Shown: in pieces, positions 16,745-26,074 of the stretch
Layout of the letters: each line of letters opens with the position of its first letter
Numbering within the stretch: position 1 is the stretch's first letter
The notes under the pieces: model-generated
The model's input: the letters and a program-made list of their open reading frames with translations, nothing else
The model's database searches: none
What the model was told of the DNA's origin: nothing
NCBI RefSeq assembly: GCF_014639155.1
Contig: NZ_BMFT01000001.1
Location: forward strand, 1,302,001 to 1,366,000
Direction: 5' to 3'
Source of the DNA: Paenibacillus segetis
GTDB lineage: Bacteria; Bacillota; Bacilli; Paenibacillales; Paenibacillaceae
DNA: 64,000 bases
Made by a program: the position numbers and the translations under genes

Positions 16745-17260
16745 ATGAATTTTATTTTTCGTCAGGTGGCTTCATCCGATGTACCGATGGAACTCCATCA
16801 GGCCTTGGATGTCAGCAGTCTAGTCAAAGGACGTAAAGACATTACTGGTATTGGATCGCTTCAAGCCGATCTGCAGGCAAAACCTGCTGAAGGTGGCATT
16901 GTGGATGTCAGCGGTACCTTATCCGTGGAACTGGACATGTCTTGTTCCAGATGTCTCAAACCTTTGAAGCGCAAAGTCGATATCGAATTTGAAGAAAGCT
17001 TCAAACATAGCGACAATCCCGAGGCAAACTTACAGAATGAAGAAGAGGAACTCCGGTATGTTACCGAAGACCGCGTGGACTTGACTCCATATATCGAAGA
17101 ATCCTTCCTTCTGAATCTACCGTTTGTCGCCGTATGTAAGGATTCTTGCAAAGGGCTTTGCCCGAATTGTGGAATTGACTTGAACGAACGGGAGTGCGAC
17201 TGCAACAAGGATCGTATTGATCCACGGTTAGCAGCGCTGAGCGATTTTTTCAAACAATGA
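16745..17260 (+). CDS. yceD: YceD/YlbN family protein (DUF177)
   Basis: The 171-residue protein belongs to the DUF177 family, linked in bacteria and plastids to 23S rRNA/50S assembly and genetically tied to rpmF. It carries CSRC in the middle and a cysteine cluster near the C-terminus (CKDSCKGLCPNCGIDL and ECDC), suggesting metal binding. The start at ATG 16745 follows TTGGAGTGA; the longer frame upstream would begin before the promoter. It is followed after 50 bases by rpmF, the arrangement conserved in most bacteria. Confidence 0.92.
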   Translation: MNFIFRQVASSDVPMELHQALDVSSLVKGRKDITGIGSLQADLQAKPAEGGIVDVSGTLSVELDMSCSRCLKPLKRKVDIEFEESFKHSDNPEANLQNEEEELRYVTEDRVDLTPYIEESFLLNLPFVAVCKDSCKGLCPNCGIDLNERECDCNKDRIDPRLAALSDFFKQ

Positions 17261-17310
17261 GATAAGAAGATTATCGAAATAGGTTTTACTTGATTAAGGA
17301 GGTGGGAACC

Positions 17311-17484
17311 ATGGCAGTACCTCAACGGAGAACGTCCAAAACGCGCCGCGACAAACGTCGTACGCATTTTAAATTGGCTGTGCCGGGCATGGTAAAATGT
17401 GAACAATGCGGAGAAATGAAGCTTGCTCACCACGTATGCAAAGTTTGCGGAACATACAAAGCAAGAGAAATCATCAAGCAATAG
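17311..17484 (+). CDS. rpmF: 50S ribosomal protein L32
   Basis: The 57-residue product begins [19 protein letters not shown], the universal L32 start, and has four cysteines arranged CEQCG and CKVCG, the zinc-binding form of the protein. AAGGAGGTGGGAACC precedes ATG 17311; the upstream in-frame start would include this ribosome binding site. It is co-transcribed with yceD, and a terminator follows before the fapR promoter. Confidence 0.97.
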   Translation: MAVPQRRTSKTRRDKRRTHFKLAVPGMVKCEQCGEMKLAHHVCKVCGTYKAREIIKQ

Positions 17485-17508
17485 TTTGAAACAGTTTTAA
17501 ACTCAAAG

Positions 17509-17543
17509 TAGTACTTCATCTTCGGTGGGGTGCTATTTTTTTT
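17509..17543 (+). terminator. Terminator after rpmF
   Basis: TAGTACTTCAT pairs with GTGGGGTGCTA when G-U pairs are allowed, giving an 11-bp RNA stem with loop CTTCG, followed by nine T residues. It separates yceD-rpmF from the fapR operon. Confidence 0.75.
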
Positions 17544-17584
17544 GCCTTTTTGCGATTGTTCTTTCTTTTTGTGGACAGATGTTT

Positions 17585-17612
17585 TATACTGAATTTTAGT
17601 ACCAGGTTCTAA
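17585..17612 (+). promoter_or_regulatory. FapR operator with -10 box
   Basis: TTAGTACCAGGTTCTAA (17596-17612) is a near-perfect palindrome matching the known FapR operator TTAGTACC...CTAA. It starts five bases after a TATACT -10 (17585-17590), so FapR binding would block transcription initiation. FapR is released by malonyl-CoA, so the fapR-plsX-fab genes below are predicted to be autoregulated by malonyl-CoA level. No clear -35 is seen. No second copy was noticed before fabF. Confidence 0.88.
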
Positions 17613-17674
17613 TATGATGCGTAAAATAAACGATGATTATAAAATAAAAAAATATATAGCTTGTTCATCGGGAG

Positions 17675-18289
17675 GTGATATCCATCGAACGTTTGCCTAA
17701 GAGGGCGAGGCAGCAGCAACTCGTCAAAATGATTGAAGAGAATCCCTTTGTGACGGACCAAGAATTAACCCGGCAATTAAAGGTCAGTATTCAGACGATC
17801 CGTCTTGATCGGATGGAGCTCGGAATTCCAGAGCTTAGAGAGCGGATGAAGTTAATGGCTGAAAGATCTTATGACCAAGTTCGTTCCCTGCCTCTACATG
17901 AGGTTATCGGGGATATCGTAGACCTTCAGTTGGATAAGAGTGGGATCTCTATATTTGAGATCTCAAAGGAGCATGTATTCTCACGTACGGGGATCGCTCG
18001 TGGACATCATGTGTTTGCACAAGCGAATTCTTTGGCCGTAGCTGTAATTAATGATGAAATCGCATTGACTTTCTCGGCAGACATACGGTTCGTTAGATCT
18101 GTACATCTCGGGGAGAAATGCATCGCGAAAGCCTATGTTCGTCCTGTTGCTGGAAATCGTGGTAAAGCTAAGGTAGAGGTATTTACCTACGTTGGTGAAG
18201 AAATGGTATTCCAAGGGAATTTTGTTATCTATCGATCAACCGGAGAAGAGAATCACGAAGGAGGAAGTCATCATGCGGATCGCCATTGA
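17675..18289 (+). CDS. fapR: Fatty acid and phospholipid biosynthesis regulator FapR
   Basis: The roughly 200-residue repressor has an N-terminal DNA-binding domain (RQQQLVKMIEENPFVTDQEL, SIQTIRLDRMELGIPELRER) and a C-terminal hot-dog domain that binds malonyl-CoA (VFSRTGIARGHHVFAQANS). There is no ATG at the start. The GTG at 17675 lies inside the GGGAGGTG ribosome binding site, ATC at 17684 has ideal spacing, and TTG 17693 matches the usual family N-terminus but is far from the site. The start codon is therefore unsettled. The 3' end overlaps plsX by 17 bases. Confidence 0.93.
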   Translation: MISIERLPKRARQQQLVKMIEENPFVTDQELTRQLKVSIQTIRLDRMELGIPELRERMKLMAERSYDQVRSLPLHEVIGDIVDLQLDKSGISIFEISKEHVFSRTGIARGHHVFAQANSLAVAVINDEIALTFSADIRFVRSVHLGEKCIAKAYVRPVAGNRGKAKVEVFTYVGEEMVFQGNFVIYRSTGEENHEGGSHHADRH

Positions 18290-19271
18290 CGCCATGGGCG
18301 GAGATCATGCCCCCAAGAGTACAGTGGAAGGTGCGATAGCTGCGGCCAATGAATGGAGCGACATCGAGGTCATTTTGGTTGGAGACAAGAAAGTGCTTGA
18401 GCCTTTAGCTCAAGGTGCACCAGCCAATTTTCGAATTCATCATGCAGCTGAAGTGATTGAGGCGGAGGATGAGCCAGTCAAGGCAGTTCGCCGGAAGAAG
18501 GATGCTTCTATGGTTGTTGCGGGACGTCTTGTCCGGGAAGGTGAAGCAGACGCGATGATCTCTGCAGGGAATACCGGTGCATTGATGACGACTGGCCTGC
18601 TTGTCGTTGGACGGATGGAAGGTATCGAGCGACCAGCATTAGCACCAATGATCCCGACGGTGGACGAACGTGGTGTGTTGGCGCTGGATCTTGGAGCAAA
18701 TATGGATGCCAAGCCAGAGCATCTTGCACAATATGCTTTGATGGGTAGTATTTACCGCCAGAAAGTACACGGCATAGCTAACCCTCGTGTAGGCCTACTG
18801 AATGTAGGTACGGAGGCGAAGAAGGGCAACGAACTGACAAAAGCAGCATATCCGCTTATTGAAGAAATGCCGGTTACGTTTGTTGGTAATGTTGAAGCCC
18901 GTGACGTTCTAACTGGAGCTTGCGATGTGCTAGTATGTGATGGCTTTGCCGGCAATATTTTGCTGAAATCGTTAGAAGGAACTGCGGGAACGATATTCTC
19001 GCTCCTAAAGAAGGAATTTAGCAAGTCATTGAAAAATAAACTTGCGGCCGCAGTGTTGATGCCCTCGCTACGTGATATGAAAAAGACCCTAGATTACAAG
19101 GAACACGGCGGTGCGCCACTTCTTGGACTAAGTGGGCTTGTTGTTAAAGGACATGGTTCCTCGGATAGCGGTGCCATCAAGAATGCGGTTCGTCAGGCAA
19201 GAACAGCCATTCAAGGACGATTAACGGAGAGTATATCAAATGAAATCAGCGGGAAGAGAGTGACAGAATGA
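18273..19271 (+). CDS. plsX: Phosphate acyltransferase PlsX
   Basis: The 332-residue enzyme converts acyl-ACP to acyl-phosphate for phosphatidic acid synthesis. It starts RIAIDAMGGDHAP and contains the family segments SAGNTGALM, ALDLGANMDAKPEHL and GNVEARDVLTG. ATG 18273 is chosen because GAAGGAGGAAG lies upstream and the family starts exactly here. It overlaps the end of fapR and shares ATGATG with fabH, so the operon is tightly packed. Confidence 0.97.
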   Translation: MRIAIDAMGGDHAPKSTVEGAIAAANEWSDIEVILVGDKKVLEPLAQGAPANFRIHHAAEVIEAEDEPVKAVRRKKDASMVVAGRLVREGEADAMISAGNTGALMTTGLLVVGRMEGIERPALAPMIPTVDERGVLALDLGANMDAKPEHLAQYALMGSIYRQKVHGIANPRVGLLNVGTEAKKGNELTKAAYPLIEEMPVTFVGNVEARDVLTGACDVLVCDGFAGNILLKSLEGTAGTIFSLLKKEFSKSLKNKLAAAVLMPSLRDMKKTLDYKEHGGAPLLGLSGLVVKGHGSSDSGAIKNAVRQARTAIQGRLTESISNEISGKRVTE

Positions 19272-20257
19272 TGAAATTACGTTCGGTGGGTATTGTAGGG
19301 ACAGGGATGTACGTTCCCGAGAAGGTGTTAACGAACGCGGAATTGGAAACGATGGTGGAGACCAATGATGAATGGATCGTATCTCGAACGGGAATTCGCG
19401 AACGGCATATCGCTGCTCCAGAACAAGCAACCTCTGATCTTGCTTATGAAGCTGCTGTTAAGGCATTGGAATCGGCCGGACTTGCGGCTGAAGATTTGGA
19501 ACTGATTATCGTAGCAACAGTTACACCAGATACTACTTTCCCATCCACAGCTTGTATCCTGCAGGAGAAGCTTGGGGCGAAGAAGGCCGCGGCGTTTGAT
19601 TTGTCTGCTGCATGTTCAGGATTTGTGTACAGCTTGGCAACGGCAAATGGATTTATTCAAACTGGAATGTATAATAATGCACTTATCATTGGGGCGGATA
19701 CGCTGTCCCGTATTACAGATTATAGTGACCGCAACACATGTGTTTTGTTCGGTGATGGAGCGGGAGCGGTTGTTCTAGGTGAAGTTCCAGAAGGTCGCGG
19801 TTTCCTTTCCTTTGATCTTGGTGCAGAAGGTTCTGGAGGAGCGTTGCTCAAGCTTGAGGCTGGTGGTTCACGGTTACCAGCGTCGGCTGAGACGGTTCAA
19901 GGTGGCAAACATTTCATTTACATGAATGGGCGTGAAGTGTTTAAGTTCGCTGTTCGTGTTATGGGATCGGCAACAGAGGAAGTATTACGCAAGGCTGGTA
20001 AGGGGAAAGAAGATATTGACTTGTTTGTTCCTCACCAGGCTAATATTCGTATCATTCAGTCCGCTATGCAGCGGCTTGATCTACCGGAAGAAAAATGCGT
20101 CATCAACGTAGATAGATATGCGAACACATCGGCAGCATCTATTCCGCTGGCGTTGGTAGAGGCGGCACAAGGAGGACGTATCAAAGAAGGCGATACGGTC
20201 CTACTCGTAGGCTTTGGCGGCGGTCTTACTTGGGGAGCTTCCGTGCTCGTCTGGTAG
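19268..20257 (+). CDS. fabH: Beta-ketoacyl-ACP synthase III
   Basis: The 329-residue enzyme starts fatty acid synthesis by condensing acyl-CoA with malonyl-ACP. The catalytic Cys116 lies in LSAACSGFVY, the His in VPHQANIRI and the Asn in DRYANTSAAS. The substrate-entry motif WIVSRTGIRERH is normal. The start is either ATG of the overlapping ATGATG after plsX. In Bacillus and Paenibacillus this enzyme sets branched-chain primer use. Confidence 0.97.
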   Translation: MMKLRSVGIVGTGMYVPEKVLTNAELETMVETNDEWIVSRTGIRERHIAAPEQATSDLAYEAAVKALESAGLAAEDLELIIVATVTPDTTFPSTACILQEKLGAKKAAAFDLSAACSGFVYSLATANGFIQTGMYNNALIIGADTLSRITDYSDRNTCVLFGDGAGAVVLGEVPEGRGFLSFDLGAEGSGGALLKLEAGGSRLPASAETVQGGKHFIYMNGREVFKFAVRVMGSATEEVLRKAGKGKEDIDLFVPHQANIRIIQSAMQRLDLPEEKCVINVDRYANTSAASIPLALVEAAQGGRIKEGDTVLLVGFGGGLTWGASVLVW

Positions 20258-20287
20258 TACAACAAGGATAAGGAGTGCGATTATCGG

Positions 20288-21226
20288 ATGGGTAAAATAG
20301 CATTTGTATTTCCGGGACAGGGTTCCCAAAGTGTAGGAATGGGCAGAGATATTTATGAAGCCTTACCGGAATCACGGCAGTTGTTCGAACTCGCTGACCA
20401 GGTAGTTGGTCTACCACTTACGAAGTTGATCTTTGAAGGACCTGAGACTGAATTGAAACAAACAGCCAACACACAACCTGCTTTATTAACAACTAGTGTA
20501 GCTTTGTATCAGGCTTTTTCTTCCAAAGGTTTAACTCCTGATTATGTAGCGGGTCATAGCTTGGGAGAATATAGCGCACTAACAGCGGCTGGAGTGCTCT
20601 CATTTGAGGATGCAGTATCCATCGTTCGTGCTCGTGGTGAATTTATGGAGCAAGCGGTTCCTGGTGGTAAGGGTGCTATGGCCGCGGTGCTTGGCGGAGA
20701 ACGTGAAGCACTTGCGGGGTTATGCGCTGACATTACTGCTGGCGGTAATCCAGTCGAGCTGGCAAATATAAATTGTCCTGGACAAATCGTCGTTTCTGGA
20801 AGTAAGGAAGGCGTCGATCAAGTTGTCGAACGGGTCAAAGAAATTGGAGCAAAGCGGGCGATCCTACTTGAAGTTAGTGGTCCGTTCCATTCGTCGCTAA
20901 TGAAATCTGCAGCGGAGCGTTTAGCGGAGAAACTTACAAGCATTGATTTTAAAGATACCAATTTCCCTGTAGTTGCGAATGTTACTGCCCGCCCAGTACA
21001 CAGCGGTTCAGACATTTCGCAGTTACTTGTAGAACAAGTATATTCTCCGGTATTATGGTCAGACAGCGTGTCCTGGCTGATCGAGCAAGGTGTGGATACG
21101 TTCGTGGAGATTGGCCCGGGCAATGTATTGACTGGATTGATTAAGAAAATCGATAAGAACGTCCGGACCTTCAACGTTAAAGGACTTGAAAGTTTAGAAG
21201 AAACCGTAGCGGCGTTAAGTTTATAA
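20288..21226 (+). CDS. fabD: Malonyl-CoA:ACP transacylase
   Basis: The 312-residue enzyme loads malonyl groups on ACP. It has the N-terminal [12 protein letters not shown] motif and the active-site Ser91 in [11 protein letters not shown], with the second His in SGPFHSSLM. It follows fabH by 30 bases with AAGGAGTG upstream. It is part of the FapR-controlled operon. Confidence 0.97.
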   Translation: MGKIAFVFPGQGSQSVGMGRDIYEALPESRQLFELADQVVGLPLTKLIFEGPETELKQTANTQPALLTTSVALYQAFSSKGLTPDYVAGHSLGEYSALTAAGVLSFEDAVSIVRARGEFMEQAVPGGKGAMAAVLGGEREALAGLCADITAGGNPVELANINCPGQIVVSGSKEGVDQVVERVKEIGAKRAILLEVSGPFHSSLMKSAAERLAEKLTSIDFKDTNFPVVANVTARPVHSGSDISQLLVEQVYSPVLWSDSVSWLIEQGVDTFVEIGPGNVLTGLIKKIDKNVRTFNVKGLESLEETVAALSL

Positions 21227-21260
21227 GTTAACGTTCACTTTAGAGAAAGGAGGGAAACTT

Positions 21261-22010
21261 ATGACGAAACCATTAGATGGTCAAACTGCCCTTGTAACAG
21301 GCGCATCACGAGGTATTGGACGTAGCATAGCGCTTGCGCTAGCTGAAGCTGGAGCCAATGTTGCCGTGAATTATGCGGGAAACGAAGAAGCTGCAGCACG
21401 CGTCGTGAGTGAAATCGAAAGTCTTGGTGTCAAAGCGTTTGCTGTTAAGGCGCATGTTGGGAACAGCGAGCAATTTGATGAGATGGTGAAAAAAATTGTT
21501 GATACTTGGGGCCGTATTGACATTTTAGTGAATAACGCGGGTATTACAAGAGATAATTTAATTATGCGTATGAAAGAAGCCGAATTTGATGATGTTATTG
21601 AGACGAATCTAAAAGGCGTATTTAACGGGATCAAAGCCGTTACTCGCCCTATGATGAAGCAGCGCTCAGGACGAATCATTAATATTTCTTCGGTTGTTGG
21701 CGTGCTCGGTAATCCGGGTCAAGCCAATTACGTTGCCGCTAAAGCAGGAGTTATTGGTTTAACCAAAGCTTCAGCTCGTGAGCTGGCCAGTCGGAATATT
21801 AACGTGAACTGTATTGCTCCTGGGTTTATTGAGACCGATATGACGGATCAATTGCCAGAAGAGATCAAACAAGGCTTGCTTAGTGGTATTCCACTGGCAC
21901 GTTTAGGCCAGTCGGAAGAGGTTGCTAAGGTTGCTCTTTTTCTGGCCTCGGATAGTTCGTCTTATATGACAGGCCAGACTTTGCATGTTGATGGCGGGAT
22001 GTATATGTGA
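21261..22010 (+). CDS. fabG: 3-oxoacyl-ACP reductase
   Basis: The 249-residue short-chain dehydrogenase reduces beta-ketoacyl-ACP with NADPH. The cofactor loop TGASRGIG (residues 13-20), NNAG (91-94), Ser144, and the catalytic Tyr157/Lys161 in YVAAKAG are visible. AAAGGAGGGAA lies seven bases before the ATG. It is 34 bases after fabD in the same operon. Confidence 0.97.
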   Translation: MTKPLDGQTALVTGASRGIGRSIALALAEAGANVAVNYAGNEEAAARVVSEIESLGVKAFAVKAHVGNSEQFDEMVKKIVDTWGRIDILVNNAGITRDNLIMRMKEAEFDDVIETNLKGVFNGIKAVTRPMMKQRSGRIINISSVVGVLGNPGQANYVAAKAGVIGLTKASARELASRNINVNCIAPGFIETDMTDQLPEEIKQGLLSGIPLARLGQSEEVAKVALFLASDSSSYMTGQTLHVDGGMYM

Positions 22011-22078
22011 TTTTGAATCTCGTTTCTATGGCATTTTAACTTTAATTCTCGTATAATACTCAGGAGGAGGTGAACCGG

Positions 22079-22312
22079 ATGTCCGATGTATTGGAGCGTG
22101 TAAAACGCATTGTTGTGGATCGCCTCGGCGCTGATGAAGCCGAAGTTACGCTTGAAGCGTCTTTCAAAGACGACTTGGGAGCTGATTCGCTCGATGTTGT
22201 TGAATTAGTAATGGAATTAGAAGATGAATTTGATCTGGAAATTTCAGATGAAGATGCAGAGAAGATTACGACTGTAGGTGAAGTTGTTAACTACATACAA
22301 TCTCATACCTAA
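22079..22312 (+). CDS. acpP: Acyl carrier protein
   Basis: The 77-residue acidic protein carries the phosphopantetheine attachment site Ser37 in [15 protein letters not shown] 22079 follows GGAGGAGGTGAACCGG at proper spacing; the GTG at 22070 falls inside that site. A perfect TATAAT at 22052-22057 suggests an additional promoter just upstream, as is common for the highly expressed acpP. A hairpin follows. Confidence 0.97.
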   Translation: MSDVLERVKRIVVDRLGADEAEVTLEASFKDDLGADSLDVVELVMELEDEFDLEISDEDAEKITTVGEVVNYIQSHT

Positions 22313-22322
22313 AGTCATTTCA

Positions 22323-22356
22323 AAGTCCCGTACCTCCATATAAGTAGGCGGGACTT
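22323..22356 (+). terminator. Hairpin between acpP and fabF
   Basis: AAGTCCCG and CGGGACTT pair across an 18-base loop that can add a few inner pairs. The tail is T/C-rich but lacks a strong T run, so it may be a partial terminator that lowers expression of fabF relative to acpP. Confidence 0.55.
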
Positions 22357-22439
22357 CTCCTCATCTTACAGGCTTGTTTCTTAGTTATTATGCAGTTGAA
22401 ATGAATGCTACACATGATGTCTATACGAGGTGAATGTGT

Positions 22440-23678
22440 TTGAAACATAGAGTAGTGGTAACCGGTATGGGAGTTGTAACGTCTCTCGGACAAGACTTAG
22501 ATACATTCTGGGACAACCTTGTACAAGGGAAGTCAGGTGTATCTCAAATTGAAGCATTCGATGTTAGTGAATACTCCACTCGAATTGCGGCAGAAGTCAA
22601 AGATTTTAATCCAGAGCAATACGTTGATCGTAAAGAAGCACGTAAGATGGACCGTTTTGTGCAATTTGCAACTGCAGCTGCATTTAGCGCCCTGAAAGAT
22701 AGTGATCTGAATATTGCCGAGCAGACTGATCCAGAGCGCGTGGGCGTAATGATCGGTTCAGGAATCGGTGGTCTTGGAACTTTGGAAGATCAACACAGTA
22801 TTTTGCTGGAAAAAGGACCTAGACGGATAAGCCCTTTCTTCATTCCGATGATGATTGCAAACATGGCTTCTGGTCATGTCTCCATACTTACAGGGGCAAA
22901 GGGCCCGAATAGTACAACAGTTACGGCCTGCGCGACCGGAACTCATTCCATCGGCGATTCGTACAGAACGATTATGAATGGTGATGCCGACGTAATGATT
23001 TGCGGCGGTGCGGAAGCGACGATTCGTCCGACCGGGGTGGCAGGATTTTGCTCGATGAGAGCAATGTCAACACGTAACGATGAACCAGAGAAAGCAAGCC
23101 GGCCATTTGATATGGAACGCGATGGTTTCGTAATGGGTGAAGGAGCCGGGATATTAATTTTGGAATCTTTGGAGCATGCGCAAAAACGTGGCGCCAAGAT
23201 TTATGCTGAGGTTATTGGTTATGGCTTAAGTGCAGATGCCCATCATATGACTGATCCTGACCCAGACGGAGCAATGCGTGCTATGAAAATGGCGATTCGT
23301 TCTGCGGGCATTGAGCCTAAGGATGTTGATTATATTAATGCTCATGGTACATCGACACCTCCAGGGGATCGTTCGGAAACGACAGCTATTAAGTGGACCT
23401 TTGGTGATCACGCTTATAAGCTTGCTGTAAGCTCGACGAAATCAATGACAGGACACTTACTTGGTGCTGCTGGCGGTGTTGAAGCAGTGATTTGTGGTCT
23501 TACTCTTCAGAATGGTGTCATTGCACCTACGATTAATTTGGAAAATCCAGATCCTGAGTGCGATTTGGATTACGTTCCTAATGAAGCTAGACACAGTGAT
23601 GTTAAAGTTGCTATGTCTAACTCCTTCGGATTTGGCGGGCATAACGCAACGATCATTCTGAAGAAATTCGAAGCATAA
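22440..23678 (+). CDS. fabF: Beta-ketoacyl-ACP synthase II
   Basis: The roughly 412-residue elongating condensing enzyme shows the catalytic Cys164 in [11 protein letters not shown] and the two His residues in NAHGTSTP and [11 protein letters not shown], followed by [12 protein letters not shown] 22440 ([11 protein letters not shown]) fits the family start and lies nine bases from GAGG; the ATG at 22434 has too little spacing. It follows acpP and precedes rnc by 14 bases. Confidence 0.96.
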   Translation: MKHRVVVTGMGVVTSLGQDLDTFWDNLVQGKSGVSQIEAFDVSEYSTRIAAEVKDFNPEQYVDRKEARKMDRFVQFATAAAFSALKDSDLNIAEQTDPERVGVMIGSGIGGLGTLEDQHSILLEKGPRRISPFFIPMMIANMASGHVSILTGAKGPNSTTVTACATGTHSIGDSYRTIMNGDADVMICGGAEATIRPTGVAGFCSMRAMSTRNDEPEKASRPFDMERDGFVMGEGAGILILESLEHAQKRGAKIYAEVIGYGLSADAHHMTDPDPDGAMRAMKMAIRSAGIEPKDVDYINAHGTSTPPGDRSETTAIKWTFGDHAYKLAVSSTKSMTGHLLGAAGGVEAVICGLTLQNGVIAPTINLENPDPECDLDYVPNEARHSDVKVAMSNSFGFGGHNATIILKKFEA

Positions 23679-23692
23679 AGGGAGTAAGTCTG

Positions 23693-24385
23693 TTGAGTGG
23701 AGAACTGAAGCAACTACAGAACAAACTTCAAATTGTATTCAAAAACAAAGGGCTATTGAAACAGGCCTTTACTCACGCATCTTACGTTAATGAACATCGA
23801 TTCAGTCAGAACGAGGATAATGAACGACTTGAATTTCTTGGAGACGCTGTCCTTGAACTGACGGTTTCGGAGCATCTATACAATCTTTTCCCCGATCGAC
23901 CAGAAGGCGAATTGACCAAGCTACGGGCTGCAATTGTTTGTGAACCATCCCTGGTGAAGTTCGCAGAAAGCCTGGAGTTCGGACAATATGTTTTGTTAGG
24001 CAAAGGGGAAGAGCTAACAGGGGGGCGTACTCGCCCCGCTCTGCTAGCTGATGTGTTCGAATCATTTGTAGGTGCGTTGTATTTGGATCAAGGATTGGAT
24101 GCAGTCGTCAAATTCCTGCATAGCCATGTCTTTTCCCAAATTACATTAAACGGAAAATTACAGACAACTGACTATAAGACGGAGTTACAAGAGTTAACCC
24201 AACATCACAATATGGGGATTCTTGAGTATCGTGTGATCGAAGAGCGGGGGCCCGCTCATGAACGAGAATTTGTCTCGGAAGTATTCATGGAAGGCCTTCC
24301 ACTTGGCCGAGGATCCGGACGATCGAAGAAAGAAGCTGAACAACAGGCTGCTGCTGTAGCTCTGGATCGATTAAAAACAACTTAG
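23693..24385 (+). CDS. rnc: Ribonuclease III
   Basis: The 230-residue endonuclease cleaves double-stranded RNA in rRNA processing. The signature [13 protein letters not shown] (from about residue 44) is intact, and the C-terminal double-stranded RNA-binding domain ends with [20 protein letters not shown] start with AAGGGAG upstream is likely. In most Firmicutes rnc leads into smc and ftsY; here a strong terminator and a reversed gene separate them. Confidence 0.96.
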   Translation: MSGELKQLQNKLQIVFKNKGLLKQAFTHASYVNEHRFSQNEDNERLEFLGDAVLELTVSEHLYNLFPDRPEGELTKLRAAIVCEPSLVKFAESLEFGQYVLLGKGEELTGGRTRPALLADVFESFVGALYLDQGLDAVVKFLHSHVFSQITLNGKLQTTDYKTELQELTQHHNMGILEYRVIEERGPAHEREFVSEVFMEGLPLGRGSGRSKKEAEQQAAAVALDRLKTT

Positions 24386-24398
24386 ACATAACAACATG

Positions 24399-24450
24399 TA
24401 TACGAAATCCCCGTCACTAATTGGTTTAAATTAGTGACGGGGATTTCGTA
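24399..24450. terminator. 20-bp perfect inverted-repeat bidirectional terminator
   Basis: ACGAAATCCCCGTCACTAAT (24401-24420) and its exact complement (24429-24448) enclose an 8-base loop, with one or two more outer pairs. It lies between the convergent rnc and serine hydrolase genes and can end transcription from both sides. Confidence 0.85.
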
Positions 24451-24465
24451 TGTCTAGCAGTGAAA

Positions 24466-25887
24466 TTAACGTATACTCTCGCGTACACCATCTAATAAAT
24501 TAAGCATATCCATCCCAGCATGGTTGCCTAGAAGGATGATGGTAATCCCTCCACCAAGTTCCCTTGATAAGCCAGTAGAGTAACCAGTACCACTTCCGTT
24601 ATGAAAAACAATGGTACTATTGCCAAGTTTTTTGATCATCCAGCCATACCCATAATTTTTGCTAGAGTAGGGTGTGAACAGTTTATCTAGAGAATCCTGT
24701 CCCAGAACTTGTTCGGTATTTAGCGCGTTATCCCACTTCAGTAGATCGTCTACAGTGGAATAAAGAGTACCCGTGCCAGATTGAGAGACGTAATAATCTG
24801 CTATTTCCCATTGTCCTTTTGATAATACAAACCCTTTCGTGGTGTTTTTACTTGGAGTAGCTTCTCCAGTATGCTTCATACCAAGTGGCTTGAAGAATGT
24901 ATCGTTTAGATATTGTCCATAACTTGTTCCAGAAGTCTGCTCAATAATATAGGCGAGCAATACATAACCACCATTACTATATTTGAAATCAGTACCAGGC
25001 TTGAAATCAAGAGGCTTCTTCTTCAGCTCATCAACCGTTGACTGCAAGCTCATGCCATCGGTTCGAGTGAAATTTGCTGCTGCCCCAGATGTGTGCGAGA
25101 GCAACATATGTAGCGTAATCTGTGAGCCTTCGGGAAAACCTGGAACGTAGGCCTCCAATGTATCGTTAAGTGCTAATTTTCCGTCTTCAGCTAGTTTCAT
25201 AATCGCTGCTGCCGTGAATGACTTAGTCAAAGACGCAATTCTTGTCTCTTTGTCGGGGCGATTCAGCTTATTCTCATCACCGTAGCCGTAACCTTTGCGC
25301 AAAATAACTTCACCATTGTTGGCTATAAGGGCCATGCCTGAAAACCCTTGTTTTTTCAAGTAGGTGTCTGCGGCTTCGGTTTCTTTCGTTAATAGCGAAA
25401 CGTTGTCGGGCGAGATATCAATCGCCTTAAGAGACTGATTTGTAAATCTTATATTCGCCTTGAGGACATCGGCTAACGATTTAAGTGGCACCATCGTGGT
25501 TCCTTGCCTAGTGAGAGAATTAGCAGGTGCTTTAATCGTATACCCGTTCACATCGAAGATAGCTGTGCCAGGCTTGTGGAATATGGTATCTCCCTGGATA
25601 TCTAGTTGTGAGGATTTCTTCGTAGCATTCCAGCGGACAGAGGCTCCAAGAAACTCTGCAGTATCCCGTAGCGGGACATAGGTCGTTCCGTTATACAGGA
25701 AAGGCTGTATCCCCCATTGTGGTATTTCTCCCTTGACGGTAACTTCAATCGGGATGTCCTTTGTAGCTTGATTTTGACTAGCCTGTACAATAGAAGTGTT
25801 CAACGAGAAAGTGCAAATCATTAATACAACTGCCGATAATACATAAGAGAGTAAAAGTACGGTGCGATGTTGCGTTCTCTTCATCAT
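24466..25887 (-). CDS. Secreted serine hydrolase (beta-lactamase/PBP4 family) with copper amine oxidase N-like domain
   Basis: The 473-residue protein has a signal peptide or anchor (about 10-36), a copper amine oxidase N-terminal-like domain (about 45-160; motifs NGTTYVPLRDTAEFLGA and TTMVPLKSLADVL), which is a common stalk domain in Paenibacillus, and a serine beta-lactamase-like domain. The catalytic residues are Ser219-x-x-Lys222 (SLTKSF), Tyr303-Ser-Asn305 and HNGSGTGYS near the end. It probably acts on cell-wall peptides or esters outside the cell. It interrupts the usual rnc-smc link. Confidence 0.85.
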   Translation of the reverse strand: MMKRTQHRTVLLLSYVLSAVVLMICTFSLNTSIVQASQNQATKDIPIEVTVKGEIPQWGIQPFLYNGTTYVPLRDTAEFLGASVRWNATKKSSQLDIQGDTIFHKPGTAIFDVNGYTIKAPANSLTRQGTTMVPLKSLADVLKANIRFTNQSLKAIDISPDNVSLLTKETEAADTYLKKQGFSGMALIANNGEVILRKGYGYGDENKLNRPDKETRIASLTKSFTAAAIMKLAEDGKLALNDTLEAYVPGFPEGSQITLHMLLSHTSGAAANFTRTDGMSLQSTVDELKKKPLDFKPGTDFKYSNGGYVLLAYIIEQTSGTSYGQYLNDTFFKPLGMKHTGEATPSKNTTKGFVLSKGQWEIADYYVSQSGTGTLYSTVDDLLKWDNALNTEQVLGQDSLDKLFTPYSSKNYGYGWMIKKLGNSTIVFHNGSGTGYSTGLSRELGGGITIILLGNHAGMDMLNLLDGVRESIR

Positions 25888-26074
25888 TATGAGCTCCTTT
25901 TGTTGTAAGAAGTAGTAGATACAGACTCCAACATTTATTGTTTACCACACTAACAAACCCGCAGGAAGTTTTCAAGATTGAAAGACGATGTAAAATGGGG
26001 CGCAGACGATTTCTAGACATGTTCCATAGGGCTTTTTGTATGTTACAATAGGGGTTAGAGGTGATCGTGAACGT

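Noticed and set aside
16861..17481. 206-codon minus-strand frame across yceD-rpmF
   Set aside because: It is the complement of two well-identified genes and encodes unlikely Ser/Arg-rich sequence.
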